From: CAZDDI01 sp964504195
Lineage (GTDB): Bacteria > Chloroflexota > Anaerolineae > B4-G1 > SLSP01
Assembly: GCA_964504195.1 (NCBI GenBank)
Contig: CAZDDI010000001.1
Span: forward strand, 310,001-374,000
Reading direction: 5' to 3'
DNA length: 64,000 nucleotides
Each line of letters opens with the position of its first letter. Position 1 is the stretch's first letter. A program made the translations under genes and the position numbers. This document shows positions 25,899 to 33,835 of this stretch, in pieces. Under the pieces are notes generated by a model. That model made no database searches, was not told the DNA's origin, and saw only the letters and a list, made by a program, of their open reading frames with translations.

Positions 25899-26652
25899 TG
25901 CTCAATACCTCCAGGACCCGCGCCGTGATGGCGCGCAGTTGCTCCGCCGCCCTCTCGGCGACGGGATCACCTTCGCTTAGGGCGAAAATCGTCGTGCCAT
26001 TGGAGGAGGCTTCGGCGAAGCGGATCGTCGCCGGCAGCGGCGGCCAGACCGCGCTTTTGAACACGCGGATCAAGTCCGCCATCTGCGCCTTGTGCTCGCG
26101 GGTGCGCGCATCCACCCGGTTGGGCACGATGCCCATGAGCCGCGGCCCGCGCGGCCCCAGTTCCCGCGCCGCTGCGGCCATCATCTGAATCCCCTCCAGG
26201 CTATGCCGTTCCAGTTGGGTCGGCACCAGCACATAGTCCATGCCGGCCAGCAGTTCCAGGAAACCGGGCAAGCGACTCGGCGGCGTGTCTACCAGCACCA
26301 CGTCGGCCAGTTCCCCCAGCGCGCGCAGTTTGGTGGTGATTTCGGCCAGTCGCCCGACCGCGCCCAGCATCAGGAGCGCCTGCCCCGTGAGCGCGTTGCT
26401 CGGTAGCACGCGCACGCCCCAGGCCGGCGCGGTGACCAGCAGCGGCTCCACCGGCATTTCGGCCACGAGCCACTGGTACACCCCCGGCTGGTCTTTGGTA
26501 TTCAGCAGCCACGAAGTCGCGTTGCCTTGCGGGTCGGCATCCACGACAATCACTCGTTTCCCGGCTTGCGCCAGGCCATACGCCAGATGACCGGTGAGCG
26601 TGGTTTTGCCGACGCCGCCCTTTTGGTTGATGGGGCCGATTATTTTACCCAT
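25879..26652 (-). CDS. parA: ParA-family partition ATPase
   Basis: 257 aa. The start at 26652 follows AAAAGGAGCGACAC. Walker A is KGGVGKTTL at residues 11-19 with the signature lysine, Walker A' is VIVVDADPQG, and Walker B lies at VVLVDTPPS. It has no N-terminal HTH, so it is of the type Ib/III size used by plasmids and integrated elements. It should form dynamic gradients on DNA to keep the element from being lost. Partner and repeat array lie directly downstream. Confidence 0.93.
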   Translation of the reverse strand: MGKIIGPINQKGGVGKTTLTGHLAYGLAQAGKRVIVVDADPQGNATSWLLNTKDQPGVYQWLVAEMPVEPLLVTAPAWGVRVLPSNALTGQALLMLGAVGRLAEITTKLRALGELADVVLVDTPPSRLPGFLELLAGMDYVLVPTQLERHSLEGIQMMAAAARELGPRGPRLMGIVPNRVDARTREHKAQMADLIRVFKSAVWPPLPATIRFAEASSNGTTIFALSEGDPVAERAAEQLRAITARVLEVLSNGKDKK

Positions 26653-27079
26653 GTGTCGCTCCTTTTGTAGTACAGTAACCATAAGCAACCCCCGCCATGA
26701 AGAGGTTTAATATCCCCCACAATAAGGGTGTCCGGTTAAAGACAGCATATCCGGTGATTGCCATGTGAGCAAAAAGAAGACCATACACAACCGTCCAGTA
26801 TAGCCCGGGTAGCCAGGTCGCTCGTGTACCAGCCAGATAAAGCCGATATAAAAACTCCGTATCGAAAATGCTGGCGCATCCATTGCCCAAATATAGGCTA
26901 ACGAATAACCCTATGATTCCCCAGGGCTGGCCGGCGGCTACTACTGCGATACAGTAATAACAGAACGCTATGAATACACACCAGAGGGCCATACTCCTGC
27001 CGGCTACCTGCATATTGGCTAATCGGATGCAGTATTTCCCACAACGAGTTTTCCAACTCTCGGGTGCTCTGCTACCCAT
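26645..27079 (-). CDS. Small integral membrane protein, unknown
   Basis: 144 aa as read from the ATG at 27079, which overlaps the upstream stop; the ribosome-binding site is weak and residues 1-22 may not be made (alternative ATG at 27013). Four hydrophobic helices follow (about 30-50, 55-72, 90-110, 120-138). No motif is recognised. The A+T content is higher than in neighbouring genes, so it may have been acquired separately. Confidence 0.55.
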   Translation of the reverse strand: MGSRAPESWKTRCGKYCIRLANMQVAGRSMALWCVFIAFCYYCIAVVAAGQPWGIIGLFVSLYLGNGCASIFDTEFLYRLYLAGTRATWLPGLYWTVVYGLLFAHMAITGYAVFNRTPLLWGILNLFMAGVAYGYCTTKGATHG

Positions 27080-27653
27080 CGGACAGCTCCGTTATGCGCG
27101 GCCAGTCTGCTAAGCACGCTATACTCCAATCGTGGATACGCGCAAAGCCCCAGCCCAGAAACTCGCGGATCACGCGCTGCCCCGTGGGGAGCGTCATGCC
27201 CGGTTGCTCGGCCAATTCACTCACGTTGAGCGTGAGCATGTTACCAAAATCCGCATAAGTGCAAGGCACCGGCACCGGCACGTCTTCTCTGAATATGTAG
27301 GGCTCTGAATCAAATTTAGATTGCATGGCGATGCCCACCACTAGGTCTTCGGGCATACCTGGTACATAAACCAACAGGGTGATTAGTTGGGCGAGTTCGT
27401 ACTCCTTGTATGAGTCCTCACCGGTTAGCGCCAGACTTACCGTTACAAACCCATGTTGTATATCTACCTCGCAGTAAAATTTCTCACTGGGCAACGCCGG
27501 GGTTCCCGCTTGCTGCCCCGCTACCTCGAAAATGTGACGGGCGTAGGCAAACAGGCAACCGGCAAAGCCAGGATACGCCAGGTTGCTCAGCGCGCCGGCC
27601 ATAGCCCGCGCTAACCGAGCTTCCGCGCGCCGGGTGCGGTTACGCTGGCGCAT
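27072..27653 (-). CDS. Hypothetical protein
   Basis: 193 aa, start at 27653 after GGAGGCCAGCT. The N-terminal 20 residues are very basic (RQRNRTRRAEARLAR). The centre is beta-rich with acidic and aromatic residues. No motif is recognised. It is coupled to the Cys-rich gene upstream by a 14-bp overlap and belongs to the run of small accessory genes between parA and the FtsK-like pump. Confidence 0.6.
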   Translation of the reverse strand: MRQRNRTRRAEARLARAMAGALSNLAYPGFAGCLFAYARHIFEVAGQQAGTPALPSEKFYCEVDIQHGFVTVSLALTGEDSYKEYELAQLITLLVYVPGMPEDLVVGIAMQSKFDSEPYIFREDVPVPVPCTYADFGNMLTLNVSELAEQPGMTLPTGQRVIREFLGWGFARIHDWSIACLADWPRITELSDG

Positions 27654-27861
27654 AGCTGGCCTCCGGTACTGTTAGGGTCATAGGCGATGCGGTGCCGCCC
27701 CGTTGCCGGGCGCGGGGGCAACCGTTCACCAGCCCAAGCCGCTCGAAGTTGCAGGGCGTGGACCGGGTTACGGTAGCCGGCACTTCGCGCACGCGCGCCC
27801 CGCTGCCGTCGCAGGCCAGCGCCTCGCGCCAACATTCATCGCGTAGGGGGCAGGTCATCAT
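27640..27861 (-). CDS. Small Cys-rich protein
   Basis: 73 aa, start at 27861 after GGAAGGAGACC. Cysteines at positions 4, 10, 17, 38 and 48 (TCPLRDECWREALACDG, then CNFERLGLVNGCPRA) suggest metal binding. It overlaps the RHH gene upstream by 4 bp. Unknown function. Confidence 0.55.
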   Translation of the reverse strand: MMTCPLRDECWREALACDGSGARVREVPATVTRSTPCNFERLGLVNGCPRARQRGGTASPMTLTVPEASYAPA

Positions 27862-28154
27862 GGTAGGTCTCCTTCCGCGGCAGGTTGCCCGCAACCTAAT
27901 CGCGCTTGCATTTGTTGTAACTCCCTGCTCATCCGGGTTAGTCCACTCAACCAGTCAGCGAGCAACTGCTGCTGAAGCCCCAACAAGCGTTGGCTGTCCG
28001 CTACTGATAAGAGCGGCTGCTCGCGGGCATCTAAGTGGCTAACTAAGGCTTGTGCGCAGATAGCCGAGATGTTGATGGACTTACCCTGCTGGCGATAATG
28101 CTCCAACCGGGTGAACAGTTCATCAGAAATACTAATGCTGAGGCGTTTAACCAT
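27858..28154 (-). CDS. Ribbon-helix-helix (CopG-like) DNA-binding protein
   Basis: 98 aa. The RHH domain sits at residues 1-45: strand KRLSISISDELF, then helices TRLEHYRQQ and SINISAICAQAL. The C-terminal 50 residues are helical and could be the oligomerisation part. The start has GAGAGAG upstream. RHH proteins repress operons or bind plasmid centromeres; a second RHH-like gene lies 9 nt to the right. Confidence 0.75.
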   Translation of the reverse strand: MVKRLSISISDELFTRLEHYRQQGKSINISAICAQALVSHLDAREQPLLSVADSQRLLGLQQQLLADWLSGLTRMSRELQQMQARLGCGQPAAEGDLP

Positions 28155-28163
28155 ACAACTCTC

Positions 28164-28493
28164 TCACGCTTGGGAGTCGCGTAAAACCGCTAACAAAAGG
28201 TCTTTGTCTGCGGGGGTAATGCCGATTTCCGCGAACTGCGTCTCGATCTGTGCCGCCACTGCTTCGAGGGCTGCGAGTTTGGCCGCATACTCTTGATTTA
28301 GCGCCGGGTAGATTGGTTGCAACTGCGTCAGCAGGTTTTCTAATCGCAGCCCCTCGGCTTCTAGGGCGGCATCACACACCGCAGATATGTTCATGTGCGC
28401 TTGGAACGGGGCTAGGCGCTTCATTACCCGGTATGATACCGTAATGTTGAGCCGGAATCTGCGTTCTGTATCGGTTTGATGCCGTTTCGCCAT
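28164..28493 (-). CDS. Ribbon-helix-helix-like protein
   Basis: 109 aa. Residues 10-45 (RRFRLNITVSYRVMKRL, then HMNISAVCDAAL) match the strand-helix-helix pattern and the NISA(I/V)C element of the preceding paralogue. The rest is helical. Its start lies 3 nt after the stop of the 56-codon gene upstream. Confidence 0.7.
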   Translation of the reverse strand: MAKRHQTDTERRFRLNITVSYRVMKRLAPFQAHMNISAVCDAALEAEGLRLENLLTQLQPIYPALNQEYAAKLAALEAVAAQIETQFAEIGITPADKDLLLAVLRDSQA

Positions 28494-28496
28494 GTC

Positions 28497-28667
28497 TTAT
28501 GCCGCCTCGCCCGCTGCTGTAGCGGCTTGTTCATCAGCCACCGACACGCCATAGCGGGAAAGCAAGTGTGCGGCTAGTTCTGCCAGATTTTCCACGGGCG
28601 CCGCCTCTAGCCATTGCATTAGCAGGGAGCGTAGTTTTTCTGTCTGCTCGGTTGTTATTTGAGTCAT
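28497..28667 (-). CDS. Small acidic helical protein (56 aa)
   Basis: ATG at 28667 follows a perfect GGAGGTATCCC site and the frame ends at TAA 28497-28499, 3 nt before the next start. The protein (MTQITTEQTEKLRSLL... ending AATAAGEAA) is Ala/Glu-rich and helical throughout. The strong ribosome-binding site and tight packing in the operon support it as a real gene. Function unknown. Confidence 0.65.
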   Translation of the reverse strand: MTQITTEQTEKLRSLLMQWLEAAPVENLAELAAHLLSRYGVSVADEQAATAAGEAA

Positions 28668-28728
28668 GGGATACCTCCAAGTGGCTGTACCGTTGCTTTG
28701 CTGTGTTGGTCGGCTGATCGCCGTTAGA

Positions 28729-29439
28729 TTAGTCTAGCCACTCGTAGGTGAAGGACCCGTAAGCGGCATTGCGCCACTGGCCCATGCCGTGTTCTTCGCC
28801 GTAACTCAACCATTCGTCGAGCAAGTCTTGCACGGACACGGCCTCCGCCAGCACCGAGTACGAGCAGATCGTCAAGGTGCAGGTGGTGCCAGCCGGGATC
28901 ATCTCGCTGCACGCCAACGCGACGCGCTCGCCGCTCGGCCCCTGGGCGCGCAACGGGCGCTTGAGCAGTCCCAACTGGCCCCCCGCGGGCAGTTCGAGCA
29001 TGACCTGCCGGGGATGGACGAAGATCAGGCCGTCAATGATTTTCTTGTAGGCCCGCAGTTTGCCGCTCAGCAGCAGCGGCTTCTTCTTCTCGTCGGTGAC
29101 GCGCCGCAGATGGCCGGCGGCTTCCTTGAAGAGCCCCTTCCACATATACGAGTAGTGGATCGGGCGGCCGTGTTCGTCACGGTGGAAGACGGTCGGCGCC
29201 TTGAATTCCTCCAGCGGCGCCCCCTCTTCGAGCAAGTCGCCGTTTTGGTCGGGATGTGCAGCCAGCATGGCCGTTGGTTGGGGCAGAGACGCCAACTCCT
29301 CCCGTAACGCTTCGGGGGTCGCGTCACTCGCCAGGTAGGCGGCATACGCCTCCGGGTCCATCGTCGCCGTGCCGAGCACGGGCGTGATGAACGTAATGCG
29401 CGCGGTGCGCGCCAACGCAAATTTACTCATGTCTGTCAT
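28729..29439 (-). CDS. Conserved mobile-element protein of unknown function
   Basis: 236 aa, start at 29439 after GGAGCTTAGCG. Recognisable stretches are YMWKGLFKEAAGHLRR, LRAYKKIIDGLIFVHPRQV, KRPLRAQGPSGERVALACSE, IPAGTTCTL and GMGQWRNAAYGSFTYEW. From memory, these recur in a family from Firmicutes phages and integrative elements that has no known function. The terminal glycine-rich GQWRNAAYGSF and the IPAG strand faintly recall RAMP/Cas7-like folds, but I do not claim homology. It is followed by a 158-aa hypothetical gene. Confidence 0.65.
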   Translation of the reverse strand: MTDMSKFALARTARITFITPVLGTATMDPEAYAAYLASDATPEALREELASLPQPTAMLAAHPDQNGDLLEEGAPLEEFKAPTVFHRDEHGRPIHYSYMWKGLFKEAAGHLRRVTDEKKKPLLLSGKLRAYKKIIDGLIFVHPRQVMLELPAGGQLGLLKRPLRAQGPSGERVALACSEMIPAGTTCTLTICSYSVLAEAVSVQDLLDEWLSYGEEHGMGQWRNAAYGSFTYEWLD

Positions 29440-29456
29440 CGCTAAGCTCCTTTACA

Positions 29457-29933
29457 CTAAGATTGAGTAAACCGATCACCCCAACTGGGGCGGATCTTAC
29501 TTTTTTTCAGCGGGCGAATCACAAACCGCTGCGTGTTGTCGGCTTCCGGTTCAGTCAGGTATAGCCCTTCTGCTTCCGGCAGGTACGACTGCAATTGCTG
29601 CAACCCGGCGGCGATCCGCCGCTGATGGGCTTCCAGCGGATGTGACTGATACCAGCGTAACTCTTGCACCAGGGCGCGGCGCGCTTGCAAAATCTCCGCG
29701 TAGGTTAACCCGGTACGGCGGCGGGTGGCGCTAGGGGTTTCGGTAAAGCGCGGTTCCGTGACCACCGCGGTCAGCGCGGTGAACACCTGGCCGGGCAGGG
29801 TGCCGCTCCAGGTGCGCGCGCCTTCCTCAAACGTAGGCAGGAGCTGCCCCAGCAATTCGGGGGGCAAATGGCGAGCCCAATCGCACAGCGCCCCTTGAAT
29901 GTACGTCACGGGATCCGGATCAGGTAATGTCAT
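29457..29933 (-). CDS. Hypothetical protein
   Basis: 158 aa, start at 29933 after GGAGATTAGCC. Helical in the first 120 residues, basic at the C-terminus (PLKKSKIRPSWGDRF). No motif. It precedes the conserved mobile-element protein by 17 nt and is itself preceded by a repeat-rich spacer, so the pair may start a transcription unit. Confidence 0.58.
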   Translation of the reverse strand: MTLPDPDPVTYIQGALCDWARHLPPELLGQLLPTFEEGARTWSGTLPGQVFTALTAVVTEPRFTETPSATRRRTGLTYAEILQARRALVQELRWYQSHPLEAHQRRIAAGLQQLQSYLPEAEGLYLTEPEADNTQRFVIRPLKKSKIRPSWGDRFTQS

Positions 29934-29939
29934 TGGCTA

Positions 29940-30062
29940 ATCTCCTAAAACCTTAAAACACACCTTAAACCACAACGCCTACCTTAAAACACGCCTTAAA
30001 ACACGCCTTAAAACACGCTTAACCGGGCTTAAAACACAATAAAACACATAAACCACGTTGAC
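29940..30062. repeat. 12-bp tandem repeats (CCTTAAAACACG) in an AC-phased spacer
   Basis: CTTAAAACAC recurs about nine times in 123 bp; three copies between 29980 and 30020 follow one another at exactly 12 bp, with less regular copies on both sides, the last running into the 3' end of the FtsK-like gene. It is a low-GC island in the element and still shows AC dinucleotides spaced at short intervals. Confidence 0.75.
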
Positions 30063-30063
30063 C

Positions 30064-31419
30064 TTAAAACACACTCGTAGCCAGGGTTTTCAAGTGGGCG
30101 GTGATGCGGCGCGGGAGTTTAACCCCGTCTTCCCAGGTTGCCGGTTCAAGCAATCCTTGCAACTCCCAACGCTGCGCCACTGCGCTCACTTGCCGGCGGC
30201 TGGCATTGGCTGCTGCGGCGACTTCTGCCGCCGAGAAGTAGCCCTCGAATTGCTCGAGCGCCAGCGTTACCCACTGCCGTTCTGCCGGCGTCAACTGGCC
30301 CGGCGCGCTGCCGCTCAAGGGTGGCTGTTGCGCTTCCAAGCGCCCCACGATCTCCCCCAGGAGCGCATCGGACACGGCGTAGCCTTGCGCTTCGATGCGC
30401 CGCCCCCGCCAGGTGAAGAGCACCCGCCCCGGAATTTTCGGCAACTGCTCCGCCCCATTGCGCCCCAGGATCACCTGCGAGTCCTGCCGATCCGGCACCG
30501 GCAGCGCGATCCGCGTCGCCAGGTTGGTCTTGAGAAAGCCCTTGACCACCGTGGCATCGGGGCGCTGGGTCGCCAGGACGGGGTGGATGCCGTAAGCCCC
30601 GCCCCGCGCCACCAGGTCGCGCAATAACTCGTCTACCCCCGGCGTCTCCAAGTGGTAGGCCAGTTCGTCCACCACCAGCACCAGGTACGGCGGGCACTGC
30701 TCGCTGGGCAGATCCGCAATTTTGCGCGCCCCGTGTTTGACGAGTAGTTCGCTGCGGCGGTGTAATTCGGTGCGTAAGGTTCCCAACGCCGCCGCCAGTT
30801 CCTCCCCCGTGCCGGTCACGGTCTGGACGTGGGGCAGGCCGCGATAGACGCCAAACTCCACCCCGTCCTTGCCGTCGGCCAGCAGCAAGCGCACCCGCCG
30901 CGCCGGTTCGCGGGCCACCAACGCCAGGATGAAGGCGTGCAGCAGCGTGGTCTTCCCCAGGCGGCGCGTCCCCCCCAGCAGCACGCTATCCATTTCCAGC
31001 AGGGAGAGCCAGCACGCGCCTTGTGCGGTTTCGCCGAGCGGCACCAGCAACCGCCCGCTACTGGGCGCGCTGGCCAGATTCAATTCGGCGTAATCGGGGA
31101 TGCCGCTGGTTGGGGTGGGCGCCCAGCCCACCTGATACACCAGCCCCCGCCCGTTGGTAATCACCACGCGCCGGCCTTCGAGCGCCGCGCGCAACTGCCG
31201 CAGGAAGGCCGCATTGGTCACGGCCTCTTCCCGGCCTTGAAAGGAAGCCAGGTCGAGCGCCAGCACGGCGCGATCGGGCAGGCCCGTCGCGTAGAAGCGC
31301 GGATCGGGCGCGTGCGCGGGGAGCGCCCCGCGGTTGCGCATGGTTTCCACAATGCGTTGCCCAAACGTGTGCAGCCGGGCGCGATCTTGGTCGGTAAGCG
31401 TAACGGTGGGTGTGGACAT
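30064..31419 (-). CDS. FtsK/SpoIIIE-type DNA translocase
   Basis: 451 aa, start at 31419 after AGGGAGGTCGCT. Walker A lies at about residues 145-155 (GGTRRLGKTTLL), Walker B at about 240-248 (LVLVVDELAYH), followed by LLRDLVARGGAYGIHPVLATQ, the FtsK/HerA sensor region, and a winged-helix-like tail (about 370-440). No membrane helix is present, unlike chromosomal FtsK. Such ATPases act as coupling pumps in conjugative elements of Gram-positives (TcpA/TraB type). It sits with a lipoprotein and membrane protein gene upstream. Confidence 0.85.
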   Translation of the reverse strand: MSTPTVTLTDQDRARLHTFGQRIVETMRNRGALPAHAPDPRFYATGLPDRAVLALDLASFQGREEAVTNAAFLRQLRAALEGRRVVITNGRGLVYQVGWAPTPTSGIPDYAELNLASAPSSGRLLVPLGETAQGACWLSLLEMDSVLLGGTRRLGKTTLLHAFILALVAREPARRVRLLLADGKDGVEFGVYRGLPHVQTVTGTGEELAAALGTLRTELHRRSELLVKHGARKIADLPSEQCPPYLVLVVDELAYHLETPGVDELLRDLVARGGAYGIHPVLATQRPDATVVKGFLKTNLATRIALPVPDRQDSQVILGRNGAEQLPKIPGRVLFTWRGRRIEAQGYAVSDALLGEIVGRLEAQQPPLSGSAPGQLTPAERQWVTLALEQFEGYFSAAEVAAAANASRRQVSAVAQRWELQGLLEPATWEDGVKLPRRITAHLKTLATSVF

Positions 31420-31430
31420 AGCGACCTCCC

Positions 31431-32510
31431 TTACTGCCGCTGCCACTCCTCGGCAGCGCTGCGGAGCAATTCCGCGTTGACATACTGCGCCAATTGCTCC
31501 GGGGTGAACACTTCGACGCTAGACGGGGCACCCCGCAGCCCGCGAGAGCCCGGCCGGTGGAGCGCCTGCCGCAGCAACGCTTTCTGCACCGGCGGCTGTA
31601 ACTCCGCCAACCGCAGGGTATCGCCCCGCTGACTTTGGAGCGCTTGCGTGTCGGCATCCACGACGGCCGGCGCAGTGGCGGTCATGGTCGGCCCACCAAT
31701 GGAGAGCACCGGCCCAGGACTTTTGCGCGGGTCCACGGTGGTCAGGCCAAAGAGTTTCATAATCCAGGCCGGCATGATGACCGTGCCATCGGGCAGCCGG
31801 CGGGTGAACAGGGCCGGGATCAGGCCCATGAACAACAATCCGGCGATCACAAACGCCGCTACCAGCAGCACATTGTTGACGAACTCCTGCCGGCGGGCGT
31901 CCCGCTGAACACGGGTTTGCAGCTCCGCAGCGGCGGTAGCCGTCGCCACGGCGGCCAGATCGGCTCGGCGCGCGGCACTGATCACGGCGGTGGCTTGCGC
32001 CTCCGCGACCAACCGCTCGTTGGCTTGCGCGGTGGCCGTCCCCCCCACGTCCAGCGCGGAGGCCGTCGCGCGCCACTCGGCGGTAGCCGTCCAGGCCACG
32101 GCCACGGCGGTCGCGGTTTGCGCGTCCCAATAAGCGTTCCATTCGGCGGTGGCCGTCCAGCCGGTGCGCTGGGCTTCCCAAGCGGCGGCCTCGCGGTCGG
32201 CGGCTACAGCGGTCATCTGGACTTCGAGTTCTGCTTCACGGATCCGCACGGCGGCCAGCGCGGTATACAGTTCCCGGTCGGTGTCCAAGAACGGCGATTC
32301 GGGCGTAGGGGTCACCAGCCGAGCAGTCGGGTTTTCAGGAAAGCGTGGGGGCAGCCCGGCCTCTTGGCGCACGGCATCCACGCCCTGCGCCGGCGGGTAA
32401 GCCGTGCGCGCGGGCGTGCCGAGCGGCGAGACCAGCGGCGTGCTGGACTCACAGCCCAGCAGCAGCCCCACGGCCAGCATGATCCCGATGCCCAAACCCC
32501 ACTTACGCAT
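31431..32510 (-). CDS. Lipoprotein with TAT-repeat coiled region and membrane helix
   Basis: 359 aa. Signal peptide with a lipobox (GLLLGC, Cys20). Residues about 75-215 are helical and rich in Thr-Ala-Thr (GWTATAEWNAYW, AVAWTATAEW), a texture common in Chloroflexota envelope proteins. A transmembrane helix at about 215-240 (VLLVAAFVIAGLLFMGLIPA) is followed by a cytoplasmic tail. It stands 11 nt before the FtsK-like pump and probably works with it in the envelope; this is inferred from position. Confidence 0.72.
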   Translation of the reverse strand: MRKWGLGIGIMLAVGLLLGCESSTPLVSPLGTPARTAYPPAQGVDAVRQEAGLPPRFPENPTARLVTPTPESPFLDTDRELYTALAAVRIREAELEVQMTAVAADREAAAWEAQRTGWTATAEWNAYWDAQTATAVAVAWTATAEWRATASALDVGGTATAQANERLVAEAQATAVISAARRADLAAVATATAAAELQTRVQRDARRQEFVNNVLLVAAFVIAGLLFMGLIPALFTRRLPDGTVIMPAWIMKLFGLTTVDPRKSPGPVLSIGGPTMTATAPAVVDADTQALQSQRGDTLRLAELQPPVQKALLRQALHRPGSRGLRGAPSSVEVFTPEQLAQYVNAELLRSAAEEWQRQ

Positions 32511-32683
32511 CTTTCACCACCTCAACTGAGCGACACGCTACAAAACTGAACGACACGCTACAAAACTGAACCATCACACTACGTTACACAACTAAGCAAC
32601 ACTGCAAAACGGCACACTTTACCGCGACTGTACTCAACCCTGCGGCAGACTGCCCTACTGAACCGTGACGGTGCGATTGCCGG
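32511..32683. repeat. ACNNN spacer with a 20-bp tandem duplication
   Basis: The 173 bp show the AC-every-5-bp pattern. CGACACGCTACAAAACTGAA appears twice in direct succession (about 32529 and 32549). No gene is seen. Confidence 0.78.
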
Positions 32684-33325
32684 TTATTCCCCCGTCCACC
32701 ACACGCCCGGCGTCGGCAACCACGCGCTTGCGTCCGGCTGCTCGGCATTGGCGGCGGTGGGTTGCGCCCAGGTAGGTAGCGCCAGCGCCGTGCCGGGACC
32801 ACTCGGCGGGCGGTGTCCCAACGCCAGGAGCAATAGCATTTGATTCTGCTGCTGCTGGAGCGCCGCTTGCTGCTGTTGCCAGGCCAGGTAATGCGGCAGC
32901 TCGTCACCGGGCAGCGCGCCCTGCCGTTGCCACCGGGCATCCGGGCCGCTCGTCCACGCGCCGGGCGCCGCATCGCCAGTCACCCAACGGGACAGCCCGC
33001 GCAGCAGCCGCGACTTGCGCAGCGCCAGGTAGAGCGACAACGCACTCACGAAAGCGAGCAAGAGCAGTAGGGTCAGCACCAGCAAGACCGTGACCAGAGT
33101 TTGCCCGCCCGCCGCGATTTGCACGGCCTGCGCGGTTTCCTTTTGCGCGCTGGCCTGCTGGAACTGCCCGGCCGCCAGTAACCCCAGGATGCCCAGGATC
33201 GCCACCACCCCGCCGAGTTGGAGCAATTGCACGGCGGCGCGTTTGAGCACCAGCACCAGCGCGATGAGCAGCCCCAGGACCAGCAGCGCACCGATTACAC
33301 CTAATCCGATAGTCCAGTAGTTCAT
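32684..33325 (-). CDS. Membrane protein, unknown
   Basis: 213 aa, start at 33325 after AAAGGAGTAAG. Two hydrophobic hairpin segments (about 6-50) and another helix at about 78-103 are followed by a Gln-rich cytoplasmic or extracellular tail (QQQQAALQQQQNQ) and a Pro/Ala tail. No family is recognised. Its neighbours are the lipoprotein and SSB. Confidence 0.62.
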   Translation of the reverse strand: MNYWTIGLGVIGALLVLGLLIALVLVLKRAAVQLLQLGGVVAILGILGLLAAGQFQQASAQKETAQAVQIAAGGQTLVTVLLVLTLLLLLAFVSALSLYLALRKSRLLRGLSRWVTGDAAPGAWTSGPDARWQRQGALPGDELPHYLAWQQQQAALQQQQNQMLLLLALGHRPPSGPGTALALPTWAQPTAANAEQPDASAWLPTPGVWWTGE

Positions 33326-33359
33326 CTTACTCCTTTGCGCTTACCCCTTCATCCTCGTC

Positions 33360-33389
33360 GCTGCTCAGAACGCCGTGGTTCTGAGCAGC
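33360..33389. other. Perfect 11-bp hairpin between ssb and the membrane-protein gene
   Basis: GCTGCTCAGAA (33360-33370) and TTCTGAGCAGC (33379-33389) pair fully around an 8-nt loop. There is no T-run, so it is more likely an RNA-stability or processing signal than a terminator. Confidence 0.6.
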
Positions 33390-33396
33390 AGCCAGG

Positions 33397-33816
33397 CTAG
33401 AAGGGGATCTGCTCGTCGCCGTAATCTGGCGGCGGGCCCTCCGGGCTGGCCTCGCCTGCTCCACCCTCACCGCGTCCGCCGATGAAGCGGATCGCTTCCG
33501 CTGTGACTTCATACGAGGCCCCGGCAGTGCCATCCTGCCGCGTCCAGACCTTGGGGCCGCCGGTGGTTTTATCCGGTTGTAGCCGGCCTTCCACCAGTAC
33601 AGAACGCCCTTTCTGGAGATACTGCGCGGCCACTTCCGCTTGCCGCCGCCAGGCCGTCACCTTGAACCACACCGTTTCCTCGCCGGGGGTGCCGTCCGTA
33701 TTTGTCCACTTGCGGTTCGTGGCGATAGACAGCGTGGTGACGGGGGTGCCGTCGGGCGTGTACCGCATTTCGGGATCGCGCCCCAGATTGCCAACAATGA
33801 TGATCTTGTGATACAT
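33397..33816 (-). CDS. ssb: Single-stranded DNA-binding protein
   Basis: 139 aa. The start at 33816 follows GAGGAGAGGAGC; a longer frame to 33891 overlaps the upstream gene. The OB fold covers residues 1-110 (MYHKIIIVGNLGRDPEMRYT, VTTLSIATNRKW, TVWFKVTAWRRQAEVAAQYL, GRSVLVEGRL). A Gly/Pro linker leads to the classical acidic tip DEQIPF, which recruits repair and replication partners. It is the element's own SSB, probably coating the transferred or replicating strand. Confidence 0.95.
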   Translation of the reverse strand: MYHKIIIVGNLGRDPEMRYTPDGTPVTTLSIATNRKWTNTDGTPGEETVWFKVTAWRRQAEVAAQYLQKGRSVLVEGRLQPDKTTGGPKVWTRQDGTAGASYEVTAEAIRFIGGRGEGGAGEASPEGPPPDYGDEQIPF

Positions 33817-33835
33817 AGTTTGCTCCTCTCCTCGA

